Shown: piece after piece, positions 8,796 through 17,541 of the stretch
How positions within the stretch are numbered: the first letter of the stretch is position 1
Layout: each line of letters starts with the position of its first letter
Assembly: GCA_020073605.1 (NCBI GenBank)
Contig: JAIQEW010000014.1
Coordinates: forward strand, 1-64,000
DNA: 64,000 bases
Reading direction: 5' to 3'
DNA from: Terriglobia bacterium
Lineage (GTDB): Bacteria; Acidobacteriota; Terriglobia; Acidiferrales; UBA7541
Program-made: the position numbers and the translations under genes
Notes under the pieces: generated by a model
The model's database searches: none
Told to the model about the DNA's origin: nothing
What the model saw: the letters and a program-made list of their open reading frames with translations, nothing else

Positions 8796-9416
8796 TCACG
8801 GTTTGTTGGCGGTGCCAAGCGGTTTCTTCCACAGTCGCAGGGTGACAACAGAGGTGGAAAGGTAGCCGGGCACATGAGCCGTGGCGGGTTGATCTTTGCT
8901 GAGGAATGGTGACAGCGTACTCGAAACCCCGAAGCCTCCGGAATAAGCCTCCGGAAGACCGCTCAAATTCAGTTGGCAAGTGAAAGCGACCGCCGTCCGG
9001 ACAGGAGGCTGCGACTTCAGCACCACGCACTCGCCAACGCCGACCCATGGTATGTGCGCCACCGTCCCTGTGGCATACATTTGCACCGGGTGATCCTGAA
9101 CGAGTTGGCCCAAGCAGGCGGTGAATCCTCCAACCTCGCTCTTGTGCGTGTTCACGACCCGACTGTCAGTGGCCCGCAACTCGATTGACCAGAGGTCATA
9201 GTAGTCCTCGTTTGCAGACGGGAACGGCGCTGCCGCGCATGCGGGCGTCGCGCCCGGATGATGTTGCGTACGAGTGGTTCGAAACACGTAGATCTCTTCC
9301 GCGCCTGCTCGCACCTCTTGCTTATAAGTGGATTGCGTGGGGCTGGCCTGACTTGCGGAAGCCCACAGCAGACCGGCGATCAGCAGCATGTTGAGTAGAT
9401 TCGTCCGTTGGCTCAC
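8796..9416 (-). CDS. Secreted protein of unknown function
   Basis: A 206-aa protein starting at GTG with GGGAG 7 nt upstream. It has a Sec signal peptide (LLIAGLLWASASQAS) and a mature part predicted to be mostly beta strand, with Cys residues in ATPACAAAP, FTACLGQ, GECVVL and FTCQLN that could form two disulfides. Tandem 'VVNTHKSEVGGFTACLG' and 'VQMYATGTVAHIPWVGVGEC' segments suggest an allergen- or DIRP-like beta-barrel, but this is weak. I do not recognise the family. It sits between two other exported proteins on the same strand, with gaps of 68 and 106 bp. Confidence 0.65.
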   Translation of the reverse strand: MSQRTNLLNMLLIAGLLWASASQASPTQSTYKQEVRAGAEEIYVFRTTRTQHHPGATPACAAAPFPSANEDYYDLWSIELRATDSRVVNTHKSEVGGFTACLGQLVQDHPVQMYATGTVAHIPWVGVGECVVLKSQPPVRTAVAFTCQLNLSGLPEAYSGGFGVSSTLSPFLSKDQPATAHVPGYLSTSVVTLRLWKKPLGTANKP

Positions 9417-9522
9417 TCGAAATCTCCCTGCCCTTTCGGCTTAGAATACGACGTTCGGATCGTGCCCCCGTCGGTGACGTACGGGCGAACATGTGTTACC
9501 CCAAGCCTTTTTCAGCGCCCTG

Positions 9523-10761
9523 TTAAGGCTTGGATGGAGCCAAGCTGCTTTCAGGGATTACTTCCAACGCGCTCGCATTGACCACTTTGGCTTCGCCAGT
9601 GATCGAACCCGCGGGGCCGTTGTGCATGAAGGCAGCCGAGCCGACTTCATTGGGCGGCATGTTCACATCCTTGCCTGGGCCGATCAGTTTACAGACGTTT
9701 TGTCCGGGCGAAAGCGTGAACCGGAGCGAGACGGCCTTGACGGAAATTCCAGAAACCGGTGAGACATTGAGGATCCCGGTGATGTCGTGTTTGCTCACGT
9801 TCTTGAAGCAGTAGGACTCCTGCGGGTCCTGAATCTGCTCAGTGGACTCAACTCCGAAAATCTTGAAATTGCTGAGAGTGTGACGGCGGTAGAAGCGATG
9901 CCCGCGGAGCTCCCCATAGACGTCCGCGTCCAACGGAAGCCAGAGCTCCTGCTTGCGCGTTTGGAATTGCACGGGGCCGTAGTCGATGGCCATGTAGTAC
10001 TGCGTGAACCCGATCTCCGCGACCGGCTCCACCAGTTGCGACTCCAGGCGCCGGACCTGATAGCTGGTAGGGTCAATCCACACGCGTCCCTTCAAGGGCA
10101 GGGGATAATAGGATTTTGCGATCGCGTAGGTTTCGATCCGGCTGGGACGGTAGCTGCGCTGCGCGAAGTGAATCTGCCAGGCCGGGCGGCCATCCCATTG
10201 CCCGAGTCCTTCACAGGAAAGGTCGAAATCGGAAACCAACGTCGGATGCAGGAGGAGTGCCATTGCCGACAGCCCCATTGTGGCGATCTTGGCTGGAAAC
10301 TGTGTGGGGTCAGCGCTGCCGTTCCGGTATTCCTCCAGGGAGAATTCTCCCGTTTTCGAGCGAGTGATAGTCATGATGTAGTCGAATGTGCGAGCCTCGG
10401 GCTTGCCGCGCGAGCCGGCGGCATCCACATCGAAGTGCTCCACTCTTTCCGTCGCGTCGACTTTCTGGAGGTTTTCCACAAGCTCTTTCATCCGCTCGCC
10501 GGCACCGCTGACAACCTGGCGAAGAGGGCACTTGACTCCCCGCTGGACCGTGGGCACGGCTTTGTCGATGTCAGGCGGAGCCCACGACGTTCGACTTGAG
10601 TTAGCCGCTGACGCGGGAGCGGCGGCGGGCACGACGCTTGTTTGTGCGGATGAACTTGCCCGCAACTCATCCTTGGAGTTCTGCGGCGCAGCCTCGATGC
10701 CGGCTGGAATCGACAGCAGAAGCAGGAGGGCTATAGGTAGAAGGGCCGGTGCTCGGATGAT
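9523..10761 (-). CDS. Secreted protein of unknown function; apparent non-canonical ATC start
   Basis: The mature region is a beta-rich protein resembling outer-membrane-lipoprotein-sorting or LolA-like folds ('GRVWIDPTSYQVRRLESQL', 'AIDYGPVQFQTRKQELWLPL'), typical of acidobacterial hypothetical proteins. The first in-frame TTG/GTG/ATG start (TTG at 10665) would leave out a clear upstream signal peptide (LLPIALLLLLSIPAGIEA) that is in the same frame. A strong GGGAGG site (10767-10772) lies 5 and 8 nt before two consecutive ATC codons (10759-10761, 10756-10758), and no ATG, GTG or TTG lies between. So either an ATC start is used or an ATG was lost by mutation or sequencing error. The coordinates given use the first ATC (412 aa). 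Confidence 0.6.
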   Translation of the reverse strand: MIRAPALLPIALLLLLSIPAGIEAAPQNSKDELRASSSAQTSVVPAAAPASAANSSRTSWAPPDIDKAVPTVQRGVKCPLRQVVSGAGERMKELVENLQKVDATERVEHFDVDAAGSRGKPEARTFDYIMTITRSKTGEFSLEEYRNGSADPTQFPAKIATMGLSAMALLLHPTLVSDFDLSCEGLGQWDGRPAWQIHFAQRSYRPSRIETYAIAKSYYPLPLKGRVWIDPTSYQVRRLESQLVEPVAEIGFTQYYMAIDYGPVQFQTRKQELWLPLDADVYGELRGHRFYRRHTLSNFKIFGVESTEQIQDPQESYCFKNVSKHDITGILNVSPVSGISVKAVSLRFTLSPGQNVCKLIGPGKDVNMPPNEVGSAAFMHNGPAGSITGEAKVVNASALEVIPESSLAPSKP

Positions 10762-11145
10762 GGAAACCTCCCGTCGCGCTCTGCGAGGCTCTGTTTACTC
10801 CGTGTGAGCAAACCGCGTTGCGTGGAAACGTTAACGGAGAAAACACCGCCTTGCCATCTTCGCGGGCAAGGACGGGCACGCCGAGAGAAAAGATCGCAAA
10901 CAATGTAACGCGGATGGCGCCGGGGTACAAGGTGACGATGTCGCACATGGATTTTCACGCGTCACTTCGCCCCAATACGGCATTCTGGCGATGGCTTCTG
11001 GGATCACCACGTTGGGTGACTCCCTGTCCAACTTCTTTTGACGACTGGCTTGAATTGACGTCTGCGTATTGACCGATACTCTCTCTTCGCGTTCTCGCCC
11101 CGAAGCTCTTTTGACTCCGCGGCGGCGAGCCTTTAGACTTGGCCC
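10762..11145. other. Intergenic region between divergent genes
   Basis: This 384-bp stretch separates the secreted protein (minus) and rhomboid (plus) genes. Short frames exist on both strands but have no ribosome binding site or recognisable protein sequence. It contains the GGGAGG site of the minus-strand gene at its left edge. Nothing else was identified. Confidence 0.4.
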
Positions 11146-11925
11146 GTGGGCTCCTTTTCGCGCGGCTACGGCTACCGCTTCGACATCGGCGGATACTTTC
11201 CGCGCGCCATCAAGACGATTTGCATTGCCTGCGTTGGCGTTTTCCTTCTGCAAGAACTTTCTGGATTGATCTTTCACCAGGACGGATGGATTTTCTGGCT
11301 CAATTGGTTTGGCTTGCGACCTTATGTGGTCGTTCATGGATTCCGGCTGTGGCAGCCATTCACGTACCTGTTTCTCCATGATGGGATTCGGCACATTCTG
11401 GTGAATCTGCTCTTCCTCGCCATGTTCGGCGCGGACCTCGAACATATGTGGGGCGCGCGAAAGTTCTACACGTACTACTTCCTCTGCGGAGTGGGAGCGG
11501 GCCTAATCAACGTCGTGGTGAAGATGACTCTGGACCCGCATGGGCTGGGCAGCGCCTGGACACCCACCATCGGCGCGTCCGGGGCCATCTACGGGATCCT
11601 GCTGGCGAACTTCGTGCTGTTGCCTGATCGCCGCGTGTGGGTGTTTCCTCTGCCGGTGACCGTGTCGATGAAGATTTTTGTGATCGTCATGGGCGCCATC
11701 GAATTTTTCGGCACGATCGGCTCCACCGGCGATAACGTGAGCCACATCTGCCACCTCGGCGGAATGCTGGTGGGTTACCTCTACCTCCGGCGCGGCTCGT
11801 TCCTCTACAACTACCGCAACTTCTTTTCCGACTGGAAGAAGCGCCGCATGCGCAAGAAGTTCGAAGTGTACGTCCGCGACCATCGCGAGAAGCCGCCCTC
11901 GCGCCCCGATAGCTGGATCAATTGA
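11146..11925 (+). CDS. Rhomboid-family intramembrane serine protease
   Basis: A 259-aa polytopic membrane protein that begins at GTG. It carries the rhomboid signature: H79-x3-H83-x3-N87 in the second helix, the catalytic serine in GASGAIYG (Ser145), and the catalytic histidine in HICHLGG (His203). WGARKFYTYYF corresponds to the L3 region seen in most members. The C-terminal tail after the last helix is strongly basic and probably cytoplasmic. Rhomboids cut transmembrane segments of membrane proteins; the substrate here is unknown. All catalytic residues are present, so it should be active. Confidence 0.92.
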   Translation: MGSFSRGYGYRFDIGGYFPRAIKTICIACVGVFLLQELSGLIFHQDGWIFWLNWFGLRPYVVVHGFRLWQPFTYLFLHDGIRHILVNLLFLAMFGADLEHMWGARKFYTYYFLCGVGAGLINVVVKMTLDPHGLGSAWTPTIGASGAIYGILLANFVLLPDRRVWVFPLPVTVSMKIFVIVMGAIEFFGTIGSTGDNVSHICHLGGMLVGYLYLRRGSFLYNYRNFFSDWKKRRMRKKFEVYVRDHREKPPSRPDSWIN

Positions 11926-11944
11926 ATTCGCCCTCCGCGCGGTG

Positions 11945-12135
11945 AAGCAAGAAGAAGGCAAAAGCAGATCCCTCGACTGCGTCCCGCGCTCCTCAAACGG
12001 CGAGGGGAACAGCAAGAACGCGCGGGACTCCGCTCGGGATGACATGTGGAGGGGGCGGCCGAAGAAAAGCAGAAAGCAGCACCTGGTTTGACGGGACTCC
12101 GCTCCCTTCCTCCGTCAGGGTGGGATGACACAACG
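11945..12135. repeat. Intergenic repeat region with duplicated GGGACTCCGCTC motif
   Basis: Between the rhomboid and M20 peptidase genes, which converge, the motif GGGACTCCGCTC occurs twice (near 12027 and 12101), each followed by a version of GGGATGACA. An inverted, related segment (CTGCGTCCCGCGCTCC) lies near 11980. Sequences of the 'GACTCCGCTCGGGATGACA' kind are common dispersed intergenic repeats in Acidobacteriota and other phyla. The local arrangement could fold into hairpins and terminate or stabilise the converging transcripts. Confidence 0.5.
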
Positions 12136-12150
12136 TTTAGGGGTTATGGG

Positions 12151-13635
12151 TTATTTCGCGACGGCGAAGTCGTTCACGATGCCGTAGAGGAAATCGACGC
12201 CCTTGCGGAAGGAGTCCGTCGGGATGCGTTCGTTGTCGGCGTGCATTCGCAGAAGATCATCGTCGGTGAGAGGAAAGGGAAGCAGCCCATACGCCTGCAC
12301 GTTGCGCATGCGCAGCGGCATCGAATCGGTGGCTCCCGTGGACATGAACGGCAAAACCGCAGCGCCCGGAAATTTTTGTCCGGCGTCGTGCGCGATCGTG
12401 GCGTACAGATCGGACGTGACGGAGGACGAAGGCGTGGATTCGCCCGCGGCCGGCTCGATCTCGAAGCGCACCTGAGGATCGTTGACCAGCTGCTGCAATT
12501 TGCCCAGCAGCGGATCGATCGTATTGCCCGGAAGCAGGCGAATGTTGATGACTCCGCGCGCCTCCGACGGCACGACATTGGGCCGGATTCCCGCCTGAAG
12601 CATCGTCGGGGCAACCGTGTCGCGGAGCATGGCGCTCCATGCCGGGTTCGCGTCGGAAATCCACCGCGCCGCGTGCGCGCCGCGATCCGATGTCTCGAGC
12701 GCGCGCATCCACTTGGCGGTCTCTTCGTCTTCCAGGAACGCGAGGCCGCTGAAGTAGGCGCGCGTCACGGAGTTGAACTGCACGGGCGCTTCGTACGCCG
12801 CGATCTTCGCGATCGCGGCCGCCAGGTGCGCCACCGGGTTATCCTGCCTCGGCACCGAGCCGTGGCCGGAAGTTCCCTTGGCGATCACATCCACGTTCAC
12901 CATCACCTTTTCGCTCGTCTGAACGCCGACGTACTGCACCTTGCCGTTCTTCAGGACGACCCGGCCGCCCTCGTTGATCGCATAGCCCGCGGCGATCTTG
13001 TCCCAGTGCTTATCGACCGCGAATTTCATTCCCAGCGTGCCGCCCGCCTCTTCGTCCCCTTCGGCGAAGAAGATCACGTCGCGATTCAGCCGCGCGCTGG
13101 AGCGTTTCAAGGCGACGAAGACAGCCAGATTCGCGACCGTCATGGCCTTGTCGTCGATCGCGCCGCGGCCGTAGAGGTAGCCGTCCTGAATGACGGCGCC
13201 GAAGGGATCGACCGTCCACTTCGTCTTGTCCACCCCGACCACGTCGAGATGGCCCATGAGCAGCAGCGCCCGCGACGGGTCCGGCATCGCGGTGGCGGAA
13301 AGCCGCGCCACGAGGAAGCCGCGGCCGGGCGTGCTTTCAAAGATTTCGGAACGAATTCCTTCGTGATCGAGAATACCCGCCAGGTACTTTGCGGCCGCCA
13401 GTTCGTCGCCCGGCGGGTTCGTCGTGTTGATGCGGATCAGATTCTGCAGCCAGCCGACCGCTTCGTTCTCGATCTGCGCGATGTCCGCGGATCCCGGAGC
13501 CGCCGTTTGAGCGGCCGATACTTGTGCGGCGCCGGGGGCCAGAATCTGCGCGCGGCTCTGCGCGTGAGTGGGCACGGCGCAAGCCATCGCGCCCAGCAGT
13601 GTTGGGATCAAAATCCGCAAGGTCCCGCGCGCCAT
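12151..13635 (-). CDS. M20/M25/M40-family metallopeptidase, secreted
   Basis: A 494-aa zinc peptidase of the dipeptidase/ArgE/CPG2-type family. A signal peptide (ILIPTLLGAMACAVPTHAQ) shows it is exported. The metal site is visible as LLMGHLDVVGV (His, then Asp), GRGAIDDK and the EGDEEAGG catalytic Glu pair. The dimerisation domain is between roughly residues 210 and 370. The ATG at 13635 is preferred because GGAGG lies 8 nt upstream; an ATG 33 bp earlier is possible. It most likely removes an N-terminal or C-terminal residue from peptides taken up in the periplasm. It converges with the rhomboid gene. Confidence 0.88.
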   Translation of the reverse strand: MARGTLRILIPTLLGAMACAVPTHAQSRAQILAPGAAQVSAAQTAAPGSADIAQIENEAVGWLQNLIRINTTNPPGDELAAAKYLAGILDHEGIRSEIFESTPGRGFLVARLSATAMPDPSRALLLMGHLDVVGVDKTKWTVDPFGAVIQDGYLYGRGAIDDKAMTVANLAVFVALKRSSARLNRDVIFFAEGDEEAGGTLGMKFAVDKHWDKIAAGYAINEGGRVVLKNGKVQYVGVQTSEKVMVNVDVIAKGTSGHGSVPRQDNPVAHLAAAIAKIAAYEAPVQFNSVTRAYFSGLAFLEDEETAKWMRALETSDRGAHAARWISDANPAWSAMLRDTVAPTMLQAGIRPNVVPSEARGVINIRLLPGNTIDPLLGKLQQLVNDPQVRFEIEPAAGESTPSSSVTSDLYATIAHDAGQKFPGAAVLPFMSTGATDSMPLRMRNVQAYGLLPFPLTDDDLLRMHADNERIPTDSFRKGVDFLYGIVNDFAVAK

Positions 13636-13799
13636 CCTTTTCGCCTCCGGGTGAATCTGAAAGTGCATCGCAATGCGAATACGATTGATACTATCATGTC
13701 GGCTTGGGGCGCCCGGGATGCAGGGCGAGCGCGGTTTTCTGAATTGCAATCGACCATCCGGGGCGGGCCGTGGCAGCATCCAACTCGAGTGAGGAAAAT

Positions 13800-14906
13800 A
13801 TGCGAGTGAACGCCTTACGTCGCGTCATTGCCGTGGGTGCACTCATCGTCGCGGCAGCCGCTTGGCCCGTCCCGCGAAACGCGATCGCTCAGCAGGAGGG
13901 GCCTCAGGCTCCCGCGCCGGCCCGGCAACCTCAACCGCCGACGCCTCCGCCGCCCGGAGGGCAGCCGCAAGCGCCAGCGCAGCAGAACCAGGCGCCGCCA
14001 CCGCAGGTTGCGATCTCCGTTCAATCAAACCTGGTCAACGTGGACGCAGTTGTGACCGATAAGGACGGGAATCTGGTGACCGGCCTGAAGCGCGAAAACT
14101 TCCGGATTCTGGACAACGGCCAGCGCCAGCAGATCACGAACTTCGCGCCCACGGATGCACCGATCACGATCGTCATCCTGCTGGAATACAGCGGGCGGTA
14201 TTTTGGATATTTTGGGTCCAAGGGCCAGTATTGGGCCGATGGATTCTTGCAGAACCTGAAGCCGCAGGACTGGGTTGCGCTCAAGACCTTCGACCTGCGA
14301 ACGAGACTCCAGGAAGATTTCACCCAGGACAAGCGGGCCATCGATCAAGCGATTCGCTCACTCGGCTTTCCCACTTTCCGCGAAGCCAATCTCTTCGACG
14401 CTGTGTACGAGACGGTCGACGAGCTTCGGGACGTGAGAGGCAAGAAGTCGATTCTGATTCTGGCCACCGGCTTCGACACGTTCAGCAAACACAATCTCGG
14501 CCAGATCATCGGGCGCTTGAAGGAAACGGAAGTCACGATCTTTTCCGTCGGGATGGCCGAGGAAGTGGACCTGAGCTCTCCCGGCGGGGCCGGCATCGAC
14601 TACATGCAGGCGAAGAATCAGCTCTCCACGTTCGCCAACATGACCGGGGGGTACGCATGGTTCCCGCGCTTCGATGCGGAGATGCCTTCCATCTTCAATA
14701 CCGTCGCCGCTTTCCTGCGCAATCAGTACACGCTCGTATTTTCGCCATCCACGCCGCCGGACGGGAGATACCACAAGCTCGCGGTGGAAGTCGTGGATGA
14801 CCAGGGGAATCCGCTGCTGCTCGCGGACAAGAAGGGCAAGAAAAAGAAGGCGGTGGTCGTCGCTCGCCAGGGATATACGGCTCCGAACGCCCCCACGGGG
14901 GACTAG
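13800..14906 (+). CDS. Secreted VWFA-domain protein of the acidobacterial type
   Basis: A 368-aa protein with a signal peptide (residues 1-30), a Pro/Gln-rich linker (about 31-68) and a VWFA-type domain from about residue 70 to 340, matching the acidobacterial 'VWFA-related' family. It begins with 'VNVDAVVTDKDGNLVTGL' followed by 'ENFRILDNGQRQQI', the typical N-terminal strand pattern of that family. The metal-ion site that normally reads DxSxS is LLEYSGR here (Glu129), so the MIDAS appears altered. A GAGGAA site precedes the ATG. The function is unknown; such proteins are thought to be periplasmic or surface adhesins. The gene ends 12 bp before the converging yvcK gene. Confidence 0.85.
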   Translation: MRVNALRRVIAVGALIVAAAAWPVPRNAIAQQEGPQAPAPARQPQPPTPPPPGGQPQAPAQQNQAPPPQVAISVQSNLVNVDAVVTDKDGNLVTGLKRENFRILDNGQRQQITNFAPTDAPITIVILLEYSGRYFGYFGSKGQYWADGFLQNLKPQDWVALKTFDLRTRLQEDFTQDKRAIDQAIRSLGFPTFREANLFDAVYETVDELRDVRGKKSILILATGFDTFSKHNLGQIIGRLKETEVTIFSVGMAEEVDLSSPGGAGIDYMQAKNQLSTFANMTGGYAWFPRFDAEMPSIFNTVAAFLRNQYTLVFSPSTPPDGRYHKLAVEVVDDQGNPLLLADKKGKKKKAVVVARQGYTAPNAPTGD

Positions 14907-14918
14907 TTTCCCCGCTGC

Positions 14919-15941
14919 CTAGCGGCGGACCGCGTGCTTCACGAATTTGTCGAGCAGCATGCGTGTGAGGCGAGATTCGTCGTGCCGGGCCACGGTCCCC
15001 TGCTGCAAGAGATCCCCCGTCACGTATCTCAGCCCCATGCGCTCCAGCTCCGCGAGCGAGGGATCGACCGGTTCGGCTCCCTGCGCCTCATAGCGGCGCC
15101 GCAGGCGGGGCGACACCAGCGCGCGGTTGATCACCACGAAATCGAACAAGCCCGGACGAGTGTGGTCGTAGATGGCGCGCACGTGGTCGGCAACCGAGTA
15201 GTGCCTCGTTTCGCCGGGCTGCGTCATGATGTTGGCGATGTACACGCGGTTCGCGCTCGAGTTGGCAATGACTTCCACCATCTCCTCGACCAGCAGGTTG
15301 GGAAGGATGCTCGTATAGAGCGAGCCAGGCCCGATCAGGATCAGGTCCGCTTCGCGAATCGCCTTGAGTACTTCCGGCAGGGGACGCGCGCGGCGCGGGA
15401 CGAGACGGAGCCGGGCAATCGGCTTGCGCGAACGGGAAATGTTGGTCTCGCCGGCCACGATGGTTCCGTCCTCGAGCTCCGCCTGAAGCGTGACGTTCTG
15501 CGCGGTGGAAGGGAAGATCCTCCCCCGGATCGCCAGCACCTCCGCCGACACCTGGACGGCCTTCGCAAAATCTCCGGTGCTGTTCGTCAGAGCGGTGAGA
15601 AACAGATTGCCGAAGCTGTGCCCGGCGAGGCCGCTGCCTGCCGGGAAGCGATACTGGAAAAGCCGTCCCAGCAGATCTTCATCCTTGGAAAGAGCCACCA
15701 TGCAGTTGCGGATATCGCCCGGCGGCAGGACGCGATATTCCCTGCGCAGACGGCCGGAGCTGCCTCCGTCGTCGGTCACGGTGACAACCGCCGTGAGGTC
15801 GGCGATCGGCTGCTTCACCTTCCGTTTGCCGCGCTCCGCAATGTGCCCCTTGAGGCCGCGCAGCACGGTCGACAGGCCGGTGCCGCCGCCGAGCGCGACA
15901 ACTCGCACCGATGGGGAACGGCGTTCCAAACCGTTTTTCAT
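14919..15941 (-). CDS. yvcK: YvcK/CofD-like gluconeogenesis-factor family protein
   Basis: A 340-aa cytoplasmic protein of the YvcK family. It has the nucleotide-binding ALGGGTGLSTVLRG segment at about residues 16-29, 'TVTDDGGSSGRLR', 'PPGDIRNCMVAL', 'SFGNLFLTALT' and 'ILIGPGSLYTSILPNLLV', all hallmarks of the family. In Firmicutes and Actinobacteria these UDP-sugar-binding proteins are required for cell-wall integrity and growth on gluconeogenic carbon. The length agrees with the family's 310-450 aa. It is followed on the same strand, upstream, by a TPR gene 15 bp away, so the two are probably co-transcribed. Confidence 0.9.
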   Translation of the reverse strand: MKNGLERRSPSVRVVALGGGTGLSTVLRGLKGHIAERGKRKVKQPIADLTAVVTVTDDGGSSGRLRREYRVLPPGDIRNCMVALSKDEDLLGRLFQYRFPAGSGLAGHSFGNLFLTALTNSTGDFAKAVQVSAEVLAIRGRIFPSTAQNVTLQAELEDGTIVAGETNISRSRKPIARLRLVPRRARPLPEVLKAIREADLILIGPGSLYTSILPNLLVEEMVEVIANSSANRVYIANIMTQPGETRHYSVADHVRAIYDHTRPGLFDFVVINRALVSPRLRRRYEAQGAEPVDPSLAELERMGLRYVTGDLLQQGTVARHDESRLTRMLLDKFVKHAVRR

Positions 15942-15956
15942 GGGGAAAGCAGGAAA

Positions 15957-16604
15957 TCAGCCGGCCGTACCTTCTCGCTCGGGGTAGAGCAACTCGGTGA
16001 AGCGCGGGTCTTCCTGCAAGAAGGCGAAGTCTTCGTCGTTGCGGGCGTGGTAGCGGTTTTCCGGGCGCAGCTGGATGGCGACCTTCAGATTCTGCATTGC
16101 CGAATCCGCTTCGCCGGTCAGGCAATCGAGCGCGGCCATCGCATAGACGATGTGATCGGCCTTCGGCGCGGCCTTGCGCGCCCGGTCGAGGTGCTCGCGC
16201 GCCTCGTCCCACCGCCCGAGATTCATGAGCGCCACGCCCTGCGTATAGTGGTCCTCGGCCGACTTTGCGGCGGGAACGGGCAGGCGGGAAATCCGCTGTT
16301 CGCAGATGCGCAGGTGGACCTTGGCGCGATCGCCCAATTCCTTGCTGGGCCCCTCCAGCACGCGCTCCAGCGACTGCTTGGCGCGAACGAACTTCTGCTG
16401 CTGAAAATACTTCAGGGCTTCTTCGTAGAGTTTCAGTTGCTGCTGCTTGGCGGGCGCGTCGGGATCGGGCGGCATCACCTTGGCCTTCGCCGCCGATGAT
16501 AACCCCCTGCCATTCAGTGACTTACGGCTTGCACGCGAGGAATCTTTACTGCGGACCGCTCGACGCTTCAAGGTGCGCTCCGAAGGAACGAGAAAAATCA
16601 ACAT
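15957..16604 (-). CDS. TPR-containing protein
   Basis: A protein of about 215 aa. The N-terminal 50 residues are basic and low in structure. A helical coiled region follows (KQQQLKLYEEALKYFQQQKF), then TPR-like repeats ('AEDHYTQGVALMNLGRWDEA', 'VYAMAALDCLTGEADSAMQ') and the 'EDPRFTELL' tail often seen in acidobacterial TPR proteins. The start is uncertain: ATG 16604 was chosen, but the ATG at 16475 has a better AAGGTG site. Its gene lies 15 bp upstream of yvcK on the same strand, so it may act in the same pathway. No enzymatic motif is seen. Confidence 0.65.
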   Translation of the reverse strand: MLIFLVPSERTLKRRAVRSKDSSRASRKSLNGRGLSSAAKAKVMPPDPDAPAKQQQLKLYEEALKYFQQQKFVRAKQSLERVLEGPSKELGDRAKVHLRICEQRISRLPVPAAKSAEDHYTQGVALMNLGRWDEAREHLDRARKAAPKADHIVYAMAALDCLTGEADSAMQNLKVAIQLRPENRYHARNDEDFAFLQEDPRFTELLYPEREGTAG

Positions 16605-16731
16605 AGCAAAATCGGAGAAGCGCGTCAACGTGGGTTCACCGGCGGAAATCGGGAGTGGTTCAGCGCAATCTCCTCACGGGGGCGGCGCGGATGCCCCCCG
16701 AAGGGTGCGGCGCGGCTGCCGCCGGCCGGGG

Positions 16732-17538
16732 CTATCGCAGGCGCGGCCGCAAGTCTTCCGCAAACCTTTCAATGCGGTTCAGCGGCACGACCGAAATGCG
16801 CTGTTCTTCGAAGAGCCGCGCGATGAACTGGTGCCGCGGATTGTCGCGCACCGGCTCGATTTCCGTGATGGCGGTGAATTCCGAATTCGCCGCGCGCGCG
16901 CGGATGCACTCGGCCGTGTACGCGAGCACCTTCGCCTGCGAAGGGTCGCGGCCGAGCGCGACGGTCTGCAGGTATCCGCGGGTTCCGTTGTAGCGGTACG
17001 CGTAGTCGAGACGCATCGGGTCGCCCGGCTGCGTGAACTCCTCGACGCGGACGCCTTTCTCGAGTTTGCCCAGAATGCGGTGCCGCCGGAAGACATCGTT
17101 CAAGCGGGTCCGGATCCACGCCCGCGTATTTTCGACGATCCCTCCGCGCACCGAAGGCGGCGGGGCGATGTGATCGCGAAAGAGGCGGTCGAGCTCGGTG
17201 TCGAAATCCTCCGCGAGCAGCCCCTTCTGCGGGCTGAACTGCAAGACATTGGAAAGCGTCTGGCCGATCTTTTCCAGATACGTGCGAACCTCGGCCTCGG
17301 GCGCGCGGAGCCGGGCATCGAACTCGGCCGGCAGGGCGCGCAGCAGATTTTCGTCTGCGGTCGGATGCAGCCGCCGGACGCGCGCGATTTCGGAGGCCTC
17401 TTCGATCATCCGCATGGCGCGCCGGGGGCCGTCCACTTCCTCGAGCAGCAAGCCGACGTTGACCCACTCATCGCGGATGAGATTGGGCGTGTAGCGCAGG
17501 ATGCGATAGCGAAGAGTGCTTGGGCGTTCTTCGGGCAT
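16732..17538 (-). CDS. DUF3037-domain protein
   Basis: A 268-aa protein. Its N-terminus matches the DUF3037 signature 'YRILRYTPNLIRDEWVNVG' with 'LLLEEVDG' right after. The C-terminal half ends in strands such as 'DYAYRYNGTRGYLQTVAL' and 'FTAITEIEPVRDNPRHQFI', also typical of the family. The biochemical function is unknown. The gene starts only 3 bp after the stop of the HipA-like kinase gene, and this pairing recurs in many bacterial genomes, so the two products very likely work together. It could be an antitoxin-, substrate- or adaptor-like partner of the kinase. Confidence 0.82.
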   Translation of the reverse strand: MPEERPSTLRYRILRYTPNLIRDEWVNVGLLLEEVDGPRRAMRMIEEASEIARVRRLHPTADENLLRALPAEFDARLRAPEAEVRTYLEKIGQTLSNVLQFSPQKGLLAEDFDTELDRLFRDHIAPPPSVRGGIVENTRAWIRTRLNDVFRRHRILGKLEKGVRVEEFTQPGDPMRLDYAYRYNGTRGYLQTVALGRDPSQAKVLAYTAECIRARAANSEFTAITEIEPVRDNPRHQFIARLFEEQRISVVPLNRIERFAEDLRPRLR

Positions 17539-17541
17539 GTC

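Noticed and set aside
10818-11072. 84-aa plus-strand frame upstream of the rhomboid gene
   Set aside because: Lacks a ribosome binding site and protein-like pattern; it lies in a divergent promoter region.
12046-13809. Very long plus-strand frame across the M20 peptidase
   Set aside because: The Arg/His/Val-rich composition is typical of antisense GC-rich frames, and the minus strand encodes a complete peptidase with catalytic motifs and ribosome binding site.
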